49,251 nucleotides of DNA from an uncultured Bacteroides sp. (GCA_947074275.1 CAMTPA010000014.1:1-49251), one strand, 5' to 3'; numbered from the stretch's first letter, positions 1-8,133 are shown. Translations and numbers: made by a program. The notes: generated from the letters alone by a model not told the origin.

Positions 1-47
1 GAGATGGAATCTCGTGACTGGAGTTCAGACGTGTGCTCTTCCGATCT
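1..47. other. Illumina P7/i7/read-2 adapter (not genomic)
   Basis: Positions 14-47 match the Illumina TruSeq read-2 primer site exactly (it begins GTGACTGGAGTTC and ends CTCTTCCGATCT). Positions 1-5 (GAGAT) are the end of the P7 flow-cell sequence, and positions 6-13 (GGAATCTC) fit an 8-base i7 index between them. This is untrimmed library adapter at the contig edge and should be masked. It also implies that position 1 is a true contig end. Confidence 0.97.
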
Positions 48-78
48 GATGTAAGTTTTTGAAAATAAAACTTACATC
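48..78. repeat. Perfect inverted repeat abutting the adapter
   Basis: GATGTAAGTTTT (48-59) and its exact reverse complement (67-78) flank a 7-base loop. The left arm begins on the first base after the adapter, which is what a fold-back and fill-in of a fragment end would give, so the left arm is probably a library artefact. A real terminator downstream of the minus-strand tRNA is the alternative, but the stem is AT-rich and its expected U-tract would lie inside the adapter. Confidence 0.8.
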
Positions 79-88
79 TCTTCTTTAG

Positions 89-161
<73 letters not shown>

Positions 162-175
162 ATGTTTTACGGTTG

Positions 176-206
176 CAAAGGTACGGCTTTTTGTATAACC
201 TGCAAG
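176..206 (-). promoter_or_regulatory. Promoter of initiator tRNA
   Basis: Read on the minus strand, TACCTTTG (183-176) matches the Bacteroidetes -7 consensus TAnnTTTG. A TTG-containing -33 box lies at 205-203 with 19 bases between. It is about 15 bases upstream of the mature tRNA 5' end. Confidence 0.65.
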
Positions 207-590
207 TGTTTTGAAGATTATTTTTTTTGTAAAAAATAGATTCTTTTTTATATGTCTGATTAGTAGGCGTTTAGCTCGCTGTTTTTTTGGGTGTTTTTTG
301 GGGGGATAAGTTAATGGGTGCGAATGTTTAGCTTAAATGGTGTTTGTATTGTTCGCTTTCATTCATTTTCGCATTCTATTTATGGTAGGTGTGTTTATTG
401 GATTTGGTGGGTGTACATATTCGCTGTGCTGGCAAGGCCTACCTACCGTGGTGGCAAGCCCTATCTACCGACCTGGCAAGGCCTTGCCACCAAACGTTTA
501 TATATAAGTGTATTGGTGTGTCTGTGGCGCACTATGTAGCGTGTGGTTTGAGGTGTTGGGGGTCAGATGTTAACATTCGTACTCTTTTTT
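207..590. other. Long AT-rich intergenic region
   Basis: Between the tRNA promoter and the tetR promoter I see no credible gene. Open frames around 318-631 translate the 22-bp tandem repeat at 430-495 and have no recognisable domain. A stretch after the repeat (about 497-525) resembles the stretch after the second copy of the repeat (about 16392-16420), which suggests a longer dispersed non-coding element. Confidence 0.6.
430..495. repeat. 22-bp tandem repeat, three units, first locus
   Basis: Three consecutive 22-bp units start at 430, 452 and 474. Each begins TGGCAAGGCCTA or a close variant and has a CTACC-type second half. The same unit occurs three times at 16281-16346. The units are directly abutted, so this is a tandem repeat and not a CRISPR array. 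Because 22 is not a multiple of three, it gives long spurious reading frames. Confidence 0.85.
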
Positions 591-622
591 TTTGGAGGGT
601 CGAAAGAAAAGGCTTACTTTTG
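591..622 (+). promoter_or_regulatory. Promoter of the tetR-fabG unit
   Basis: A -33 TTTG (591-594) and a -7 TACTTTTG (615-622) are separated by 20 bases, a close match to the Bacteroidetes sigma-ABfr promoter. Transcription should start near 629. Confidence 0.7.
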
Positions 623-638
623 CTCAGATAATTCATCA

Positions 639-659
639 ATGTGCAATTGTATTCTATGA
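639..659 (+). other. Possible six-codon leader ORF overlapping tetR
   Basis: An ATG at 639 opens a six-codon frame (MCNCIL) whose TGA stop (657-659) overlaps the preferred tetR ATG (656-658) in an ATGA arrangement. It lies about 10 bases after the predicted transcription start. It could couple translation to tetR or be chance; nothing but the overlap supports it. Confidence 0.2.
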
Positions 660-1246
660 CTGTATCTAAAACAAAAGCTCGATTAGTGGACGTAGCTCGC
701 CAGCTATTTGCCAAAATGGGAGTTGAAAATACGACTATGAACGATATTGCCCTTGCTTCTAAAAAAGGGAGGCGTACGCTTTATACCTATTTTAAAAGTA
801 AGGACGAGATTTACTGGGCGGTTGTGGAGTCGGAGCTGGATATTCTGTGGGAGTTGATGAGGCGTGTTTCGGAAAAAGATATTTCGCCCGATCAGAAGAT
901 TGTAGATATGATTTACACTCGCTTGGATGCCGTGAAAGAGGTGGTGTATAGAAATGGTACGCTGCGCGCCAATTTCTTCAGAGATATATGGCGTGTGGAA
1001 AAGGTGCGAAAGAAATTTGACGCACGCGAAATTGTTCTTTTCAAAAACGTGCTTCAAGAGGGTGTGAGTAAAGGGGTGTTTCGCATTGACGACATTGATA
1101 TGACCGCCCATCTCATCCACTATTGTGTAAAGGGTATTGAGGTGCCTTATATAAGAGGTAGGATAGGAGTGGGGTTGGACACGGAAACACGTAAAAAGTA
1201 TGTTGCCAACATTGTGTTTGGGGCATTGCATAAAACAGATATATAA
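656..1246 (+). CDS. TetR/AcrR family transcriptional regulator
   Basis: Predicted one-component DNA-binding regulator of about 196 residues. The N-terminal ~50 residues form a TetR helix-turn-helix: a helix carrying DVARQLFAKMG, then TTMNDIALASKKGRRTLYTYFKSK, which has the usual TetR pattern ending in a Y-x-YF-x-SK segment. The rest is the helical ligand and dimer domain, which does not reveal the ligand. I prefer the ATG at 656; an in-frame GTG at 641 adds five residues without adding to the fold. fabG starts 21 bases downstream on the same strand, so it may regulate or simply be co-transcribed with fatty-acid synthesis. Its own promoter is visible at 591-622, so autoregulation is plausible but not shown. 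Confidence 0.85.
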   Translation: MTVSKTKARLVDVARQLFAKMGVENTTMNDIALASKKGRRTLYTYFKSKDEIYWAVVESELDILWELMRRVSEKDISPDQKIVDMIYTRLDAVKEVVYRNGTLRANFFRDIWRVEKVRKKFDAREIVLFKNVLQEGVSKGVFRIDDIDMTAHLIHYCVKGIEVPYIRGRIGVGLDTETRKKYVANIVFGALHKTDI

Positions 1247-1267
1247 ATTAAATAATAAAAACAGTTT

Positions 1268-2014
1268 ATGGGACTATTAGACGGAAAAACGGCTCTTGTG
1301 ACTGGTGCTGCACGCGGCATTGGCAAGGCCATCGCTTTGAAATTTGCTTCAGAAGGAGCAAACGTTGCTTTTACCGATTTGGCAATTGACGAAAACGCTC
1401 AAAACACAGTGAAAGAAATTGAAGCAATGGGCGTGAAAGCGAAAGGATATGCGTCGAACGCTGCGAACTTTGAAGATACTGCCAAAGTGGTTGGCGAGGT
1501 TCACAAGGATTTCGGACGCATTGATATTTTGGTAAACAATGCTGGTATCACACGCGATGGCTTGATGATGCGTATGAGCGAGCAACAATGGGATATGGTG
1601 ATTAACGTCAACTTGAAATCGGCGTTCAACTTCATCCACGCTTGTACTCCTATTATGATGCGTCAAAAAAGTGGTAGCATCATCAATATGTCTTCGGTGG
1701 TAGGCGTACACGGCAATGCCGGACAGGCTAACTACTCGGCTTCTAAGGCTGGTATGATTGGTTTGGCTAAATCTATCGCTCAAGAACTTGGTTCTCGTGG
1801 TATCCGTGCCAATGCTATTGCTCCCGGGTTTATCATCACCGAAATGACTGCTGCGCTTTCAGACGAGGTGAAGGCCGACTGGGCGAAGAAAATACCTTTG
1901 CGTCGTGGTGGCTCTACCGATGATATTGCAAACGTGGCTACTTTCCTTGCTTCTGATATGTCGTCGTACATCTCAGGTCAGGTGATTCAGGTAGACGGTG
2001 GTATGAATATGTAA
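1268..2014 (+). CDS. fabG: 3-oxoacyl-[acyl-carrier-protein] reductase
   Basis: Catalyses the NADPH-dependent reduction of 3-oxoacyl-ACP to 3-hydroxyacyl-ACP in the type II fatty-acid cycle, in the cytoplasm. The 248-residue protein is a classical short-chain dehydrogenase: cofactor motif TGAARGIG at residues 12-19, NNAG at 90-93, catalytic Ser143, Tyr156 and Lys160 with the correct spacing, and the PGFI segment after the active site. Length and the GQANYSASKAG active-site block fit FabG better than other members of the family. It lies between a TetR regulator and a pseudouridine synthase whose start is only nine bases after its stop, so the three probably form one transcript. Confidence 0.92.
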   Translation: MGLLDGKTALVTGAARGIGKAIALKFASEGANVAFTDLAIDENAQNTVKEIEAMGVKAKGYASNAANFEDTAKVVGEVHKDFGRIDILVNNAGITRDGLMMRMSEQQWDMVINVNLKSAFNFIHACTPIMMRQKSGSIINMSSVVGVHGNAGQANYSASKAGMIGLAKSIAQELGSRGIRANAIAPGFIITEMTAALSDEVKADWAKKIPLRRGGSTDDIANVATFLASDMSSYISGQVIQVDGGMNM

Positions 2015-2023
2015 TGAAAACGA

Positions 2024-2689
2024 ATGACTGTCGTTTACGAAGATAATCATATAATTATTGTCAATAAGGCCGCTTCCGAGATTGTTCAGGGCGATAAAAC
2101 TGGCGATACTCCCCTTTCGGAGACTGTGAAACAGTACCTGAAAGAGAAGTACAACAAGCCGGGCAACGTTTTTGTAGGCGTTGCACATCGCTTAGACCGT
2201 CCCGTAAGCGGTCTTGTTCTATTTGCCAAAACCAGCAAAGCGCTGGTTCGGCTCAATGAAATGTTTCGCACGAGTGATGTGCGAAAAACCTATTGGGCGG
2301 TGGTGAAAGATGCTCCCAAAGAAACTGAGGGCGAATTGGCGCATTACTTGGTGCGCAACGAAAAACAGAACAAGAGTTACGCCTACGACCGTGAGGTGCC
2401 CAACTCTAAAAAAGCGATTTTGAACTACAAACTTATCGGACGTTCGCAAAACTATTATTTGTTGGAGGTCGACTTAAAGACGGGCCGTCATCATCAAATT
2501 CGCTGCCAGCTCGCCAAGATGGGATGTCCCATTAAGGGCGATTTGAAATACGGGTCGGCACGTTCCAATCCCGATGGCAGCATTTGCCTGCACGCACGGC
2601 GCATCGCTTTTACTCACCCTGTTTCCAAACAGCTGGTCGAGGTAGAAGCTCCCGTCCCCGAAGGCAATCTGTGGAATGGATTTCAATAG
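2024..2689 (+). CDS. RluA-family RNA pseudouridine synthase
   Basis: Converts specific uridines in rRNA or tRNA to pseudouridine. The 221-residue protein has the RluA signature HRLDRPVSG with the catalytic Asp at about residue 58, followed by LVLFAKTSKAL, and later GRHHQIRCQLA with the conserved RxHQIR-type motif. There is no N-terminal S4 domain, so it is a short single-domain member of the kind that includes RluA and TruC; the target position cannot be told from sequence. It is nine bases downstream of fabG and is probably co-transcribed. The 309-base gap after it suggests the end of the unit. Confidence 0.88.
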   Translation: MTVVYEDNHIIIVNKAASEIVQGDKTGDTPLSETVKQYLKEKYNKPGNVFVGVAHRLDRPVSGLVLFAKTSKALVRLNEMFRTSDVRKTYWAVVKDAPKETEGELAHYLVRNEKQNKSYAYDREVPNSKKAILNYKLIGRSQNYYLLEVDLKTGRHHQIRCQLAKMGCPIKGDLKYGSARSNPDGSICLHARRIAFTHPVSKQLVEVEAPVPEGNLWNGFQ

Positions 2690-2964
2690 CCTCGCCTACA
2701 TAACTCTTCTTGTTTATAACTTCTATCGAACTTCTCTGTAATTTACTGTTTTGCACTGTGTAGATGTTTGTTTCATAGTGTTTTATACTTGATTCTTGGA
2801 TTGTTGACAGTTGATGTGATACTTGTTAATAACTATCCCGCAACCTGTTAATAACTCTGTTGATAACTGTAAACAGTCTATTGCAAGGCTTTGTTTAAAC
2901 ATCGTTTTGCAAGCGAAAATCAACTTTACGCTTGTTGCATTCCACTATCTCGTTCTGAAAGTTG
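2690..2964. other. Intergenic region with two repeat families
   Basis: No gene is visible here. The segment 2763-2833 is a diverged copy of 16441-16513: over the best 31 bases (2803-2833 against 16484-16514) 24 match. It also holds three direct repeats of TGTTRATAACT (see 2824-2868). Confidence 0.6.
2824..2868. repeat. Three TGTTRATAACT direct repeats
   Basis: TGTTAATAACT occurs at 2824-2834 and 2846-2856, and TGTTGATAACT at 2858-2868. Start-to-start distances are 22 and 12 bases, about two and one helical turns. The reverse complement contains TTATTAACA and TTATCAACA, each close to the DnaA box TTATNCACA but with A where the consensus has C. A protein-binding array is possible; DnaA binding is only a guess. 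Confidence 0.5.
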
Positions 2965-2972
2965 TATATTTG
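2965..2972 (+). promoter_or_regulatory. -7 box upstream of cyclophilin gene
   Basis: TATATTTG followed by C matches TAnnTTTG and lies 26 bases before the start codon. No convincing -33 box is seen at the ideal distance. Confidence 0.6.
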
Positions 2973-2998
2973 CAAACTTAATATAATAAAAACGTGTT

Positions 2999-3847
2999 AT
3001 GAAGAAGAGTTTATTTATACTATTAATCGTCTTGACTGGTGGCATAATGATGGGTTGCCAGTCGAGAGCAAAGAATACAAAGAATATGGAAAATCAAAAA
3101 GAGACTATGCTTGAGATTAAAACCACGATGGGTGATATTAAAGTGAAGCTTTACGATGAGACGCCCCTTCATAGAGACAACTTCATTAAGCTTGCCAAAG
3201 AAGGTACTTACGAAGGCACGCTGTTTCACCGTGTTATCAAAGATTTTATGATTCAAGCTGGCGACCCAGATTCGAAAAATGCCCCCAAAGACAAGCAGTT
3301 GGGTTCGGGCGATGTGGGTTACACCATCCCTGCCGAGTTTGTTTATCCTAAATACTTTCACAAGAAAGGTGCTCTGTCGGCTGCTCGTATGGGCGACCAA
3401 GTAAATCCAAAGAAAGAATCATCGGGTTGCCAATTCTATATCGTAACAGGAAAGGTGTACAACGATTCTACGCTATTGAGTATGGAAAATCAGAAGAATC
3501 AAGGAAAGGTAGAGGCTGTTTTCAACGCTTTGGCTCAAAAACATATGAAAGAGGTGTATAAAATGCGCAAAGAGGGCGACGAAGAGGGGTTGTATAACTT
3601 GCAAGAAAAGCTTTTTGCCGAGGCGCAAGAGGAAGCGGCAAAACAACCCGACTTCCAATTTACCCCCGAGCAAGTAGCAGCTTACACCACTGTGGGTGGA
3701 ACTCCTCACTTGGATGGCGATTATACGGTGTTTGGCGAAGTGGTAGAGGGTATGGATGTGGTAGATAAGATTCAACAAGTAGAAACCAATCGTAGCGATC
3801 GTCCCAATGAAGATGTGAAAATCTTGAAGGTTTCTGTTATCGACTAA
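2999..3847 (+). CDS. Cyclophilin-type peptidyl-prolyl isomerase, lipoprotein
   Basis: Predicted to speed proline isomerisation during folding of exported proteins. Residues 1-20 are a lipoprotein signal with a hydrophobic core and a Gly-Cys lipobox (Cys20), so it should be anchored in an envelope membrane. The cyclophilin fold follows from about residue 37: FHRVIKDFMIQAGDP, the GALSAAR segment, GCQFYIV, and a C-terminal VFGEVVEGMDVVDKI block. About 60 residues (roughly 160-225) rich in Lys, Glu and Gln are inserted between the core strands, which makes the 282-residue protein longer than simple bacterial cyclophilins; such insertions are common in Bacteroidetes. The M16 peptidase gene begins three bases after the stop, so the two are probably one operon for envelope protein quality. 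Confidence 0.9.
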   Translation: MKKSLFILLIVLTGGIMMGCQSRAKNTKNMENQKETMLEIKTTMGDIKVKLYDETPLHRDNFIKLAKEGTYEGTLFHRVIKDFMIQAGDPDSKNAPKDKQLGSGDVGYTIPAEFVYPKYFHKKGALSAARMGDQVNPKKESSGCQFYIVTGKVYNDSTLLSMENQKNQGKVEAVFNALAQKHMKEVYKMRKEGDEEGLYNLQEKLFAEAQEEAAKQPDFQFTPEQVAAYTTVGGTPHLDGDYTVFGEVVEGMDVVDKIQQVETNRSDRPNEDVKILKVSVID

Positions 3848-3850
3848 TTT

Positions 3851-5092
3851 ATGCTGAACATAAATAGACACGTGCTGCCCAATGGGTTGCGGATGGTGCA
3901 TTGGCAAGACGAAAACACCCGTATGGTGGCACTGGACATAGCCTACAATGTAGGCGCAAAAGATGAGCACCCCGATAGAACGGGGTTTGCTCATCTTTTT
4001 GAGCATCTGATGTTTGGTGGCTCCATTCACATCCCCGACTACGACGAACCGCTGCAAGAGGCTGGTGGCGAGAACAATGCTTGGACTAACAACGATATAA
4101 CCAATTATTACCTCACCGTGCCTTCGCAAAACGTGGAGGTGGGTTTTTGGCTCGAATCCGATCGTATGTTGTCTCTTCGTTTCGATGAGCGTAGCCTCGA
4201 AGTGCAACGCGACGTAGTGGTGGAAGAATTTAAGCAACGCTGCCTCAATCAGCCCTATGGCGATGTGAGCCACTTGTTGCGTCCGCTTGCCTACAAGCTT
4301 CACCCCTATCAGTGGCCTACGATTGGCAAAGAACTTTCGCACATCGAAAATGTCACTATGGAACAAGTGAAATCATTTTTTTACTCTCACTATGCACCAA
4401 ACAATGCCGTGCTTGCCATTACGGGGAACATTAGTTTTGAAGAAGCCGTTCGTCTCACCGAAAAGTGGTTTGGCCCAATCCCTGCACGCGATGTTCCTGA
4501 GCGCAATTACCCGCAAGAACCACCTCAACAAGAAGAACAACGCTTGGAGGTAGAGCGAAACGTTCCGCTCGACTCTCTTTTTATGGCATATCATATGTGC
4601 AATCGGTCGCATCCCGACTATTATGCATTCGATATATTGTCGGATATACTGAGTAATGGGGCTTCGAGTCGCTTGAATCAGCGGTTGGTGCGCGAAAGGC
4701 AAATATTCTCCTCGATAGATGCCTACATTGCTGGGGCAGTAGATGCTGGCCTATTTCATATTGCTGGAAAGCCAGCGCCAGGTGTTTCGCTGCACCAAGC
4801 CGAAATAGCTGTTTGTGAAGAGTTGAACAAGTTACAAACAGAACTGATAGGGAAAGAAGAACTTGAAAAAGTGAAAAATAAGTTTGAGTCAACTCAAATA
4901 TTTGGCAACATTAGCTACCTGAGTGTGGCCACCAACTTGGCTTGGTTTGAGCTAAACGGCAAAGCAGAAGATATAAACAGTGAAGTAGATAAGTATCGGG
5001 CTGTTACGGCAGAACAATTGCAAGCCGTAGCACAAAAAGCTTTCGATAAAAAGAACCGGATTGTGCTGTATTACAAGAAAGCACAATCGTGA
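3851..5092 (+). CDS. M16 family zinc metallopeptidase
   Basis: An insulinase/processing-peptidase relative of 413 residues. The inverted zinc motif HxxEH is intact at residues 48-52 (HLFEH), with the further glutamate ligand in the VVVEEFKQR segment (Glu125/Glu126). A C-terminal half with the DSLFMAYHM and SSRLNQRLVR segments is typical of the M16B subfamily. No signal peptide is evident at the chosen ATG, so it looks cytoplasmic or periplasmic by an unseen route. It starts three bases after the cyclophilin gene and is almost certainly translated from the same transcript. The substrate is unknown. Confidence 0.88.
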   Translation: MLNINRHVLPNGLRMVHWQDENTRMVALDIAYNVGAKDEHPDRTGFAHLFEHLMFGGSIHIPDYDEPLQEAGGENNAWTNNDITNYYLTVPSQNVEVGFWLESDRMLSLRFDERSLEVQRDVVVEEFKQRCLNQPYGDVSHLLRPLAYKLHPYQWPTIGKELSHIENVTMEQVKSFFYSHYAPNNAVLAITGNISFEEAVRLTEKWFGPIPARDVPERNYPQEPPQQEEQRLEVERNVPLDSLFMAYHMCNRSHPDYYAFDILSDILSNGASSRLNQRLVRERQIFSSIDAYIAGAVDAGLFHIAGKPAPGVSLHQAEIAVCEELNKLQTELIGKEELEKVKNKFESTQIFGNISYLSVATNLAWFELNGKAEDINSEVDKYRAVTAEQLQAVAQKAFDKKNRIVLYYKKAQS

Positions 5093-5117
5093 TGTGATAA
5101 AATAAACAACCAACAAA

Positions 5118-6449
5118 ATGCGATTTTTTGATAAGTACAAGCAACACTACAAAGCGTTGTTGTTTCTGGGTGTACCCATTATGGTGGGACAAATAGGTAT
5201 CATCATCTTAGGATTTGCCGACACCTTTATGATTGGGCGTTATGGCACGAACGAGCTTGGAGCGGCATCATTTGTGAATAGCCTCTTCAGTCTTGCCATT
5301 ATCTTCAGCACGGGTTTTGCCTATGGGCTGACTCCGATAGTAGGTGGTTACTACGGAAACCGTCAGTTTGCTCTTGCAGGGTCGGCATTGCGATGCAGCC
5401 TGCTTGCCAACACGCTGGTGGCTGTGCTACTAACATTGGCAATGACCGTGCTCTATTTCTGCATTCACCTATTGGGGCAGCCTGTCGAGCTTCTTCCACT
5501 GATTCGCCCTTACTATCTCACGCTTCTCGCATCGCTTGTGTTTGTTATGCTGTTCAATGCTTTTAAGCAATTCACCGATGGGATAACCGACACCAAAACG
5601 GCTATGTGGATTTTGCTTGGTGGCAATTTGCTTAACATAGTGGGCAACTACGCTTTGATATATGGAAAAATGGGACTTCCCGAACTCGGTTTGGTGGGGG
5701 CGGGAGTAAGCACCTTGTTTTCGCGCATTGTGATGTCTCTCGTTTTTCTACTGGTCTTTTTGCGTAGTCGTCGCTTCATTCGCTATAAGATAGGCTTTTT
5801 TAGATCGGAGTGGTCGCTTCCTTTATTTCGCCGGCTCAACGGTTTGGGTTGGCCCGTTGCTTTTCAAATGGGTATGGAAACCGCTTCTTTTAGTTTGAGT
5901 GCTATTATGATAGGATGGCTGGGGACAGTCGCTTTAGCTTCGCATCAGATAATGTGTACATTGTCGCAGCTTACGTTTATGATTTACTACGGTATGGGGG
6001 CTGCGGTAGCTGTGCGTGTGAGCAACTTTGAAGGAAAACACGACAAACAAAACGTACGTCGGTCGGCTTATGCAGGTTTTCATCTGCTGATGTTGCTGGT
6101 TGTGGTTTTAGGTGGAACGGTGTTTTTATTGCGTCACCACGTGGGCAGTTGGTTCACCACCAATCAGGACGTTTCTTCATTGGTTGCCATTCTAATGATA
6201 CCAATGTTTATTTATCAATTTGGCGATGCGATGCAAATCAATTTTGCCAATGCACTGCGTGGTATAACCGATGTGAAACCAATGATGGTGATAGCTTTTA
6301 TAGCCTATTTTGTCATCTCGCTACCTGCTGGCTATCTCTTCGGGTTTGTGTTCGAGTGGGGCACGCTGGGTGTTTGGATGGCCTTTCCTTTCGGGCTTAC
6401 AGCAGCTGGTGTGATGCTATTCCTTCGTTTTCGATATAAAACAAAATAA
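5118..6449 (+). CDS. MATE family efflux transporter
   Basis: An inner-membrane multidrug or metabolite exporter driven by a Na+ or H+ gradient. The 443-residue protein is hydrophobic throughout with about 12 membrane segments in two related halves. The start GVPIMVGQIGIIILGFADTFMIGRYGTNELGAAS is the usual first MATE helix pair, with Asp in ADTFMIG. It follows the M16 peptidase gene by 25 bases and may share its transcript. Substrate cannot be predicted. No truncation is seen. Confidence 0.9.
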   Translation: MRFFDKYKQHYKALLFLGVPIMVGQIGIIILGFADTFMIGRYGTNELGAASFVNSLFSLAIIFSTGFAYGLTPIVGGYYGNRQFALAGSALRCSLLANTLVAVLLTLAMTVLYFCIHLLGQPVELLPLIRPYYLTLLASLVFVMLFNAFKQFTDGITDTKTAMWILLGGNLLNIVGNYALIYGKMGLPELGLVGAGVSTLFSRIVMSLVFLLVFLRSRRFIRYKIGFFRSEWSLPLFRRLNGLGWPVAFQMGMETASFSLSAIMIGWLGTVALASHQIMCTLSQLTFMIYYGMGAAVAVRVSNFEGKHDKQNVRRSAYAGFHLLMLLVVVLGGTVFLLRHHVGSWFTTNQDVSSLVAILMIPMFIYQFGDAMQINFANALRGITDVKPMMVIAFIAYFVISLPAGYLFGFVFEWGTLGVWMAFPFGLTAAGVMLFLRFRYKTK

Positions 6450-6565
6450 CTCTTTCGCTCGGTATTATCTTTCTATTTCTCTGTTTTGTAAGCTTCTGAT
6501 GCTTCGGCTTGAAACCAAAAAAACATTTTTTTTGTTGTTATGCTTTCAGGCTATAACAAAAGAAA

Positions 6566-8014
6566 ATGGAGCAATTTAGAAGATATATTGTCGTATGGAT
6601 TATTGTGCTTTTTGCTGTGTTTCCCTCTTTAGGACAGAGTTTTGCAGATATGGTAAAAGCAGATACAATTGGGGTGCGCAAGAAAAACCCTTATTTAGCT
6701 TTGGGTGAAATACTCACCATCAATATGGGTGTGTGGGCTTTCGACCGTTTTGTTGCACGATCGGACTTCTCGTATATCAGTGGCGAGACCATCAAGCGAA
6801 ACTTTGAAACAGGTTTCGTGTGGGACAATGATCACATCGGAACTAATTTTATAATGCACCCTTATCACGGTTCACTCTATTTTAACACTGCTCGCTCCAA
6901 TGGGTTTAACTACTTTGAATCTGTTCCGTTCACGATGATTGGCAGCCTGATGTGGGAATGTTTTTTAGAAATAGAACCACCTTCCATCAACGACCTAATA
7001 ACTACGACTTTTGTTGGAAGTATGTTTGGTGAGATAACCTACCGACTTTCTAATCGAGTGCTCAATAACTCGGCACGAGGTGCCAATCGCGTGTTTCGTG
7101 AAATATTTGCAGGCATTATATCGCCCATACACGAAGTGAACCGGATAATATCGGGCGAAGCTTGGCGGCGAAGCAATACTACAATAAGCAGCCGTGTACC
7201 AATCGACTTAAATTTCTCGGCAGGAATTAATTGGCTCAAGCCTCAATTTGGTAAAGGTTATCAGCCTTTTGCCGAAATCTCGGCAAAATTAGATTACAAT
7301 CCTCAGATGATAGAAATAGAACAACCGTTCGATTGGTTTTCGATAGATATTCGTTTTTGTACAGGACACAAATCTTTCTACGTGAGCAAGATGGGGGTAA
7401 CAAGTGCGTTATGGAATAAATCCTATTCAAAAAAAAATGGTGACGAATGGGGTGTCGGTGTTTATCAACATTTCAATTACTGGGATTCATCGGTGAGGAA
7501 ATACCAACAGACACCCTACCGTTTTGCTCAGGTGCTTGCATTGGGGCCAGGTGTTTGTTATAAAAATAAACCTAACAAGAATTTCTCCTTTAAGTGGAGT
7601 TGCTATTTGACAGGGATAGGTTTGGGAGGCACACTGTCCGATTATTTCTGGGTAGATAAGCGTGACTACAATTTCGGTAGCGGATTTAGTGGTAAAAGCA
7701 ATCTCTCTCTTTCCACATTCGACAATCGCCTGCGCTTATCCATTACAGCTGGCAATTACAATCTTTTCACGTGGAAAGGGTATGAACAAGAACGTACCTT
7801 ATACAATGAGAACTTGAAATCGCTCAATGTACAGGGTGACACGGGCTACACCAATTTTACATCAATTGAAGCGGAATTAGGGTATTGGTCAAAAGCTAAT
7901 TGGAATATTTGTCTTGTGCCCGAATTTATCAACCGCCATACAAATTATAAATATCGCCCCTCACGCCAGTTTTCAACTTGGAACTTAAGTGTGAAAGCTG
8001 GTTATACTTTGTAG
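6566..8014 (+). CDS. DUF3943 outer-membrane-like protein
   Basis: A 482-residue exported protein of unknown function. Residues 1-23 form a signal peptide ending near SLGQ. The region with NPYLALGEI, WDNDHIGTNFIMHPYHGSLYF and SMFGEITYRLSNR is the block I recognise as DUF3943, a family found mostly in Bacteroidetes. The C-terminal ~270 residues alternate aromatic and polar residues in short strands, ending in SVKAGYTL, which suggests a beta-barrel. It stands 117 bases after the MATE gene and has no obvious partner. The role is unknown. Confidence 0.7.
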   Translation: MEQFRRYIVVWIIVLFAVFPSLGQSFADMVKADTIGVRKKNPYLALGEILTINMGVWAFDRFVARSDFSYISGETIKRNFETGFVWDNDHIGTNFIMHPYHGSLYFNTARSNGFNYFESVPFTMIGSLMWECFLEIEPPSINDLITTTFVGSMFGEITYRLSNRVLNNSARGANRVFREIFAGIISPIHEVNRIISGEAWRRSNTTISSRVPIDLNFSAGINWLKPQFGKGYQPFAEISAKLDYNPQMIEIEQPFDWFSIDIRFCTGHKSFYVSKMGVTSALWNKSYSKKNGDEWGVGVYQHFNYWDSSVRKYQQTPYRFAQVLALGPGVCYKNKPNKNFSFKWSCYLTGIGLGGTLSDYFWVDKRDYNFGSGFSGKSNLSLSTFDNRLRLSITAGNYNLFTWKGYEQERTLYNENLKSLNVQGDTGYTNFTSIEAELGYWSKANWNICLVPEFINRHTNYKYRPSRQFSTWNLSVKAGYTL

Positions 8015-8099
8015 CTATCTCTTGTTTAAAAGTGGGATTTCTTCTATTTTTTGCATAAACTTTCTCATCTCTTATGTATTATTAATCAGGTAAAAAGAT

Positions 8100-8107
8100 T
8101 ATTTTTG
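8100..8107 (+). promoter_or_regulatory. -7 box of purB promoter
   Basis: TATTTTTG followed by C matches TAnnTTTG and lies 26 bases before the purB start. Confidence 0.6.
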
Positions 8108-8133
8108 CACTCTGATAATTATCTAAACAACTT

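Noticed and set aside
430-495. Possible CRISPR array
   Set aside because: Units are directly adjacent with no spacers, number only three, and no cas genes are in the window.
318-631. Two overlapping open frames of 73 and 80 codons
   Set aside because: They read through the 22-bp tandem repeat in different frames and have no recognisable domain or conserved start; the GKAYLP and LARP motifs come from the repeat itself.
2824-2868. Chromosomal origin
   Set aside because: The boxes depart from the DnaA consensus, only three are present, and dnaA, dnaN, gidA or parAB are not nearby.
3473-4366. Minus-strand frame of 297 codons opposite the cyclophilin and M16 genes
   Set aside because: The plus strand encodes two firm families here; the antisense product is His-rich without a domain.
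6500-6545. A/T-rich hairpin before the DUF3943 gene as a terminator
   Set aside because: The arms are runs of A and T with no G-C pairs worth counting.
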